Of a stretch of DNA of 64,000 nucleotides, positions 60,053 through 64,000 are shown in pieces. Positions within the stretch are counted from its first letter, which is position 1; each line of letters opens with the position of its first letter. This DNA comes from Gemmataceae bacterium (GTDB lineage: Bacteria; Planctomycetota; Planctomycetia; Gemmatales; Gemmataceae). The stretch spans positions 2,531,738-2,595,737 of the forward strand of contig LR594584.1 of assembly GCA_901538445.1 (NCBI GenBank). Reading direction: 5' to 3'. The translations under genes were made by a program, and so were the position numbers. The notes beneath the pieces were generated by a model, which was not told where the DNA came from, did not search any database, and saw nothing but the letters and a program-made list of their open reading frames with translations.

Positions 60053-60451
60053 TCAATTCCGGAACGAGCAGAAAGTGAGGTAGAGCCGCTGGGGCGGCGG
60101 ACCGGCCGTGGAGGGTGGCAGGCCGAGCCGGTGCGGTCCTCCGTGCGGGACCGGTTGCGGTTGGAGTGGGAGGCTGAAGAGTGTCGGTTGGCCCGCGACG
60201 TCAGGACAACTCTGCTTGTGGCTCACCGAAAGTGCGGCGACCTCGACCGCGTCTCCGTCGTGGTCGGCGTCCTGGTGGTCGGGCTCCTCGGCGGCGTCCG
60301 TGTCGAGGAGGTCGATCAACTGGTGCGCGTGAACGTGCGGTGCCGCGCGGAGCCCGGTCCCCGCCGGGCAGGTGACGCCGTGCGCGCAGCCCCCCGCGAC
60401 CCCCGTTTGAAGGGCGACGAGGAGGACCAGGAAGCAGCGGACGACCTTCAT
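60053..60451 (-). CDS. Exported His/Cys-rich small protein heading the efflux operon
   Basis: A 132-residue protein with a signal peptide (CFLVLLVALQTGVAGGCAHG). The next residues carry CAHGVTCPAG and PHVHAHQLIDLL, then an Asp/His stretch (EEPDHQDADHDGDAVEV). The C-terminal half is Pro/Leu-rich. No family is recognised, but small His-rich exported proteins often precede metal RND genes, and it lies 123 bases upstream of the adaptor gene on the same strand. It may capture or sense the metal. Confidence 0.6.
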   Translation of the reverse strand: MKVVRCFLVLLVALQTGVAGGCAHGVTCPAGTGLRAAPHVHAHQLIDLLDTDAAEEPDHQDADHDGDAVEVAALSVSHKQSCPDVAGQPTLFSLPLQPQPVPHGGPHRLGLPPSTAGPPPQRLYLTFCSFRN

Positions 60452-60523
60452 GCGGGGAGACGCTCCGTTGCGGCTATCTTCACTGCGGAAGTGCTGAGTG
60501 TCAACCTCACCCGAGCCGGGCGG

Positions 60524-61660
60524 TCACTTCTGCAAGATCGGCAGGTAGTTGTTCGGGAGCTGGAGCACGATCAGCGCCATCGCGGTCGCGTAAACGCTCC
60601 CGTGGTACGGGTCGTTCCAGGTGCCGCCGCCGGTGCGGGCCTTCGCGAGCAGCTCGTCGCGGATCGCCGGGAGCCACGCGTTCCAGTAGTCGTCGCCGGC
60701 CGTCCACATCGCCAGCGCGGCGTAGTACTGCCCGTACCAGTAGTGCTGCGGCGGGATCTCGCGGGGGGAGAACTGGCGGCCCGGGGTGAACTGCTGGAGG
60801 TACTTCAGGCCGCGCTCGACCTCCCGACCCTCGTAGATGCCGGCCGAGTACAGCCCGACGATCGACGCGGCCGTGCGGGCGAACGCCGAGAACCCCTGCC
60901 CCTTCCAGTAGCTGAACCCGCCGTCGGCCAGTTGGCAGCCCTTGATGTAAGCCGCGCCGCCGTCGATCACGCTCTTGCGGACGAACACCCCGGCGTTCTT
61001 CGCGGCCCGCAGCGCCATCATCTGGGCGGTCGTTACCGACACGTCCGCGTACTGCACCTGCGGCTCGTACCGCCACCCGCCGAGCGTGTTCTGGGCGAAC
61101 ACCGTGAAAGCGACCGCCTGTTCGAGCGCCCCGCGGAGTTTGGCGTCGCGAGCGGCGGCCGGCACCATCCCGCAGACCTCTGAGAGGAACAGCGTGCCGA
61201 ACCCGTGGCTGTACATCGGGGCCGGGTTGCTGTTCAAGCGGTGCGCGGCCTGGCTCGCCGGGGCGGTGAGAAACCCCGGGTTCGGGCCGCCGGCCATTCC
61301 GGCAACGTACTCGACCGCGCGGGCGACGTTCTTCCCGAACCGGCCGCGGCCCGGCTGGTTCCCGCCCGCCATGAGCGCCAGCGCCGCCAGCGACGCGATC
61401 CCGACGCCGGTGCCGAGGGTCGGTTCCCCAAACGAGCCGTCGGTGAGCTGGTTCCGCGCGAGGAACCCGAGCCCGCGTTCGATGGCGGCCTGCGTGTCGG
61501 GCGTGATGAACTCGGCCCCGGCTTTGGTGCGCGACCCGGGGACCTGCGCCGCGGGTTCGGGTTGTGGCTGCTGCGCGTGGCCCACCAACCCGAGCGCGCC
61601 GGCCGCGGCCCCGGTCGCCCCGGCCCGGATGAAGTTGCGGCGATCGATGTGAGTGCCCAT
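60524..61660 (-). CDS. TAT-exported terpene-cyclase-fold (prenyltransferase/squalene-oxidase repeat) protein
   Basis: A 378-residue protein with a twin-arginine signal (DRRNFIRAGATGAAAGALGL). The mature part is an alpha/alpha barrel made of squalene-oxidase-type repeats: AIERGLGFLARNQLTDGSFG, ALEQAVAFTVFAQNTLGGW, AYIKGCQLADGGFSYWKGQ and YYAALAMWTAGDDYWNAWL. The repeats mirror the QW motifs of terpene cyclases, yet no DxDD or similar catalytic motif is clear. Planctomycetes encode many such exported proteins of unknown function. The ATG at 61660 starts the signal. Confidence 0.8.
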   Translation of the reverse strand: MGTHIDRRNFIRAGATGAAAGALGLVGHAQQPQPEPAAQVPGSRTKAGAEFITPDTQAAIERGLGFLARNQLTDGSFGEPTLGTGVGIASLAALALMAGGNQPGRGRFGKNVARAVEYVAGMAGGPNPGFLTAPASQAAHRLNSNPAPMYSHGFGTLFLSEVCGMVPAAARDAKLRGALEQAVAFTVFAQNTLGGWRYEPQVQYADVSVTTAQMMALRAAKNAGVFVRKSVIDGGAAYIKGCQLADGGFSYWKGQGFSAFARTAASIVGLYSAGIYEGREVERGLKYLQQFTPGRQFSPREIPPQHYWYGQYYAALAMWTAGDDYWNAWLPAIRDELLAKARTGGGTWNDPYHGSVYATAMALIVLQLPNNYLPILQK

Positions 61661-61692
61661 GGTCGGTCGCCCGAAGGAAGGAGTCGGCGAGG

Positions 61693-62523
61693 TCACTTTT
61701 TCTCGGCCAGCGAGGAGTAGTACATTTTCAGCAGGTCGGAGTACCGGGCGGTGAACTCCTCGCGGTAGAACTGCGTCGCCTGCTGACGGAGCTTGTCGGG
61801 CAGGTGCCCCCACACGTCCTTCACGACCTCGGCCTCGAACGGCAGCAGCGGCGTCGGATCCGTTTTGCCGCCCTTCGGGTCCGGCACCCCACCGCCGGTG
61901 TTCTTCGGGTTCATCGGCGCAGTTCCGGGAGACTGCGTCTGCTTTGGCGGACCGCCCTTCGGTTCTTTCTCCATCGGCCGGGCGTCCTGCTTCTGGTCGC
62001 CGCCCATCCGCGGCCGGCGCTCGCGGGGCTGGTCGCCGCCCATCGGCTGTTGATCCATCCCGCCCGTGCCGCCCATCCCGTCCATCGGCGGCGCGTCCGA
62101 CTTCTTCGGCGTGTCGTCCATGCCCTTCCCCATCGGCATCATGTCCTGCTTCTTGTCGTTGGGGTCGGACTTGTTGTCCTTGTTCTTCTCCTTGTCCTTG
62201 TTGTCGTCCTTGTCCTGACCGGACATCGGAGGCGGGCTGTCCGGGTTGAGCAGCGCGTCGATGTCCTTGAGGATCTTCTCCTGCGCCTTCTGCGTGTCGG
62301 TGCCGGTGTCAGACTGCGAGAGTTTCTCGCCCACGTCCTTCGAATTCTTGATGATCCGCTCGACCACTTCCAGCGGGTTCTCGCGCTGGGCCGGGTCGGG
62401 GGCGGCGTCGCGAGTGCCGTCGGCGCGGACCTCGCGCGGCGGCGGCGCAATTGGGAGTTGCTGAGCGCCAGCCGTTGAGACGAGCCCGAGTGTGAGAGTC
62501 GCGAACGCGAGCGTGCGGGTCAT
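61693..62523 (-). CDS. Exported low-complexity Lys/Asp/Met-rich protein
   Basis: A 276-residue protein with a signal peptide (LAFATLTLGLVSTAGAQQ). It starts with a helical region (NPLEVVERIIKNSKDVGEKL), followed by a long, charged Lys/Asp tract (DKDDNKDKEKNKDNKSDPND) and Met/Gly/Pro-rich segments. The last 50 residues look folded (FEAEVVKDVWGHLPDKLRQQ, ATQFYREEFTARYSDLLKMY). The ATG overlaps the stop of the upstream coiled-coil gene by four bases, so the two are translated together. No family assigned. Confidence 0.7.
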   Translation of the reverse strand: MTRTLAFATLTLGLVSTAGAQQLPIAPPPREVRADGTRDAAPDPAQRENPLEVVERIIKNSKDVGEKLSQSDTGTDTQKAQEKILKDIDALLNPDSPPPMSGQDKDDNKDKEKNKDNKSDPNDKKQDMMPMGKGMDDTPKKSDAPPMDGMGGTGGMDQQPMGGDQPRERRPRMGGDQKQDARPMEKEPKGGPPKQTQSPGTAPMNPKNTGGGVPDPKGGKTDPTPLLPFEAEVVKDVWGHLPDKLRQQATQFYREEFTARYSDLLKMYYSSLAEKK

Positions 62524-64000
62524 GGCTTCTCCGTCTCGGGGGCGGCAGGCTTTTCGGGCGGGGCGGGCGGCTCGGCGTCGGGCCGCTTCGCGTCCTGGAA
62601 CAGCTTGGCGATCTGCTCGAACAGCGCGGCCATCTCGCGCTGCGCGTCCTCGAGTTGCTTGAGTTCCGCCCGTTCGTCGTCGGTCAACTTTGCGGCGTCG
62701 GGGTGCGACTTCGCGAACTCGGCGGTCCGCTCGTTCAACTCCGCCTGGAGCGACCGGAGCACCTTCAACTGCGCCTGGGGCGGGACGAGGTCGCGGTCCC
62801 CGCCCCCACCGGCCGGCGGCTGTTGGTTCATCGGGTTCGCAGGGGGCGGGCCGTCCGACTTCGGAGCCGGCTTGGGGTCGTCCTGCTTGAGCGCTTCAAG
62901 GAGTTGCTCGAGGCGGCGCTGGGCGAGCCGCATCGGGCGGAGCACCTTGCGGTCGTTCTCCGCTTCGAGGACCGGGTCGAACGCGAGGGCCGGGTCGGCG
63001 TCTTCGAGCCGCCCGGTGATCTGCTTCGCGGCCCGGTCCATCGCACCGGTCGCGTCGGCGACCACGCGGGCCAGCACGGGCAGCGGCGCGAAGTCCTTCT
63101 CGACCGGCCGGAGTTCGTCGGCGATGGGCTGCTGCCGCTTCTCGGCGAGGTCACCGTAGGCCGTGAGGGCGTCGCGGGACCACTCTTTGCCGCTCGCGAC
63201 GAGCTTGTGAACCCGCTCGGCCTCGGCGACGGCCGCCTTCTGGCGGTCGAGGAGCGCCTGGAGCCGCTCGGCCATTTTCCGCCGCTTCTCGTCGGAGAGT
63301 TGCTGCGGGGCCGACGCCGCGGCAGCGTCGAGGCGATCACGGGCGCTGTCGAGCCGATCGACGGCGTCGTTCTGCGGGCGGACGCCGGAGTTGCCGCTCT
63401 CCAGATCGCCCCGGGCCGCCTCCATGCTGTCGAGGGCGGCGCGAACGTCCCGCGCCGGCCGCTCGGCGCGGTCCAGCGTGAGCCTCTGAAGCAGATCCTT
63501 GCCGCGCTCGATCAGCTTGTCCTGCTCGGCCGCGAGCCGCTTGAGTTCAGCCGCCCGTGCGACCGGGTCGGCGATCTGTGCGGCCTCGGCGGACCGCCGG
63601 CGGATGTCGTCCTGCGCCGCGGCGAGCGCGTCGAGGCTGTCGGCCGCCCGCTTCCGCTTCGCGAGGTCCGGCGCGGCCTCGGGGACGCGCTCGGACAGCG
63701 CCTCGATCATGCGGTCGAGGCGGCCGACGGCGGTGCGGAGCTGGTCGCCCGCGAGCGAGCGGTTGTCCTTGCGGAGCTTCCCGGCCGCGTCGCGGAGCCC
63801 TTCGGGGAGGCCCTGCCCGTCGGCCGCGGCGACCGCCTTTCGCAGCGCCCCGGCCTCGGCCACGGCCTTGTCCGCGGCGGCCTTGAGTTCCTCGGCCTCG
63901 GTCTCGATCAGCGTCGCGCGTGCGCCCGCGGCCGACTTCTCGAGCGCGCCGGGCGGCAACTCGGCGGCGCTCTCGCGGAGCTTGGCCGCTTCCTGCTTCT
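62520..64000 (-). CDS. Large coiled-coil protein, N-terminal part outside the window
   Basis: The last 493 residues of a minus-strand gene that enters from the right edge; the frame stays open to 64000, so its start is not seen. The sequence is almost all charged helix, rich in Ala, Arg, Glu and Asp (LKRLAAEQDKLIERGKDLLQ, ERLQALLDRQKAAVAEAERV, LAQRRLEQLLEALKQD), with Pro/Gly-rich breaks and a C-terminal tail of Pro/Glu (EPPAPPEKPAAPETEKP). It resembles DUF4175-like or other planctomycete coiled-coil proteins, but I cannot assign a family. Its stop overlaps the next gene's start. Confidence 0.7.
   Translation of the reverse strand, partial: KQEAAKLRESAAELPPGALEKSAAGARATLIETEAEELKAAADKAVAEAGALRKAVAAADGQGLPEGLRDAAGKLRKDNRSLAGDQLRTAVGRLDRMIEALSERVPEAAPDLAKRKRAADSLDALAAAQDDIRRRSAEAAQIADPVARAAELKRLAAEQDKLIERGKDLLQRLTLDRAERPARDVRAALDSMEAARGDLESGNSGVRPQNDAVDRLDSARDRLDAAAASAPQQLSDEKRRKMAERLQALLDRQKAAVAEAERVHKLVASGKEWSRDALTAYGDLAEKRQQPIADELRPVEKDFAPLPVLARVVADATGAMDRAAKQITGRLEDADPALAFDPVLEAENDRKVLRPMRLAQRRLEQLLEALKQDDPKPAPKSDGPPPANPMNQQPPAGGGGDRDLVPPQAQLKVLRSLQAELNERTAEFAKSHPDAAKLTDDERAELKQLEDAQREMAALFEQIAKLFQDAKRPDAEPPAPPEKPAAPETEKP

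Noticed and set aside
56432-61183. A plus-strand open frame of about 1580 codons
   Set aside because: It is antisense to the RND pump, adaptor and neighbouring genes. In GC-rich DNA the complementary frame of real genes often lacks stops. The translation is Arg/Gly/His-rich and without domains.
1-64000. CRISPR arrays, rRNA genes or prophage
   Set aside because: No regularly spaced direct repeats, no rRNA-like segments and no phage structural genes were seen in the window.

Overview
The window looks like a chromosomal segment of a Gemmata-like planctomycete (Gemmataceae). The evidence is the high GC content and several families typical of that group: a DUF1587/1592/1588/1585 cytochrome next to a TAT-exported DUF1552 protein, several Gfo/Idh/MocA dehydrogenases (one TAT-exported), a TAT-exported sugar-isomerase-like TIM barrel, formylmethanofuran dehydrogenase subunit A, LpxD/LpxI, a Ser/Thr kinase with a proline-rich linker, and coiled-coil or Gln/Pro-rich exported proteins. 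The taxonomic assignment is an inference from gene content.

Layout. 1-7.0 kb: the 3' end of accA with a terminator, an AT-rich inverted repeat, a Gfo/Idh/MocA gene, kptA with a class III aminotransferase, then a metal module (ABC-3 permease, YraQ-type permease, DUF1980-type protein) in which two proteins share a His/Cys motif. 7-17.5 kb (mostly minus strand): an EamA transporter, a GH10-like protein with an altered acid/base site, lpxD-lpxI, small exported proteins, a TAT-signal TIM barrel behind a strongly structured leader, an M20 peptidase and ung. 17.6 kb: tRNA-Val(GAC) with a terminator. 18-30 kb: an LRR-like protein, the DUF1592/DUF1552 pair, a second MocA, a metallophosphoesterase, an SDR, a CAP-domain protein and a polysaccharide-export gene followed by two exported low-complexity proteins. 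30-34 kb: a long inverted repeat, fhcA and a PII gene, and a TAT-exported MocA. 34-44 kb: a DUF790/Bax1-like nuclease, a CheB of the WspF type, a dihaem protein, a Ser/Thr kinase, a 54-residue membrane protein, a CBS protein and an XPB-type helicase.

The most interesting region is 44.1-52.4 kb on the minus strand. It is a Wsp-like chemosensory cluster in the order receiver-PP2C, MCP, CheW, CheR-TPR, CheW, hybrid CheA-receiver, with four-base overlaps from CheW to CheA. The receiver at its head looks like the WspR receiver but is fused to a SpoIIE/RsbU-type phosphatase instead of a GGDEF domain. No diguanylate cyclase is visible. The matching CheB/WspF lies detached at 35.3 kb. This suggests that a surface-sensing type pathway has been rewired from c-di-GMP output to protein-phosphatase output.

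52.5-55.2 kb: a DNA-glycosylase-like gene whose 3' end is interrupted by an IS4-type element with 29-base terminal repeats. 54.7-60.5 kb: a heavy-metal RND efflux operon (His-rich exported protein, membrane fusion protein, RND pump, His-rich lipoprotein) without an outer-membrane channel gene. 60.5-64 kb: a TAT-exported terpene-cyclase-fold protein and two exported or coiled-coil proteins; the last one runs off the window. Several intergenic spaces carry long inverted repeats of unknown function, reported separately.
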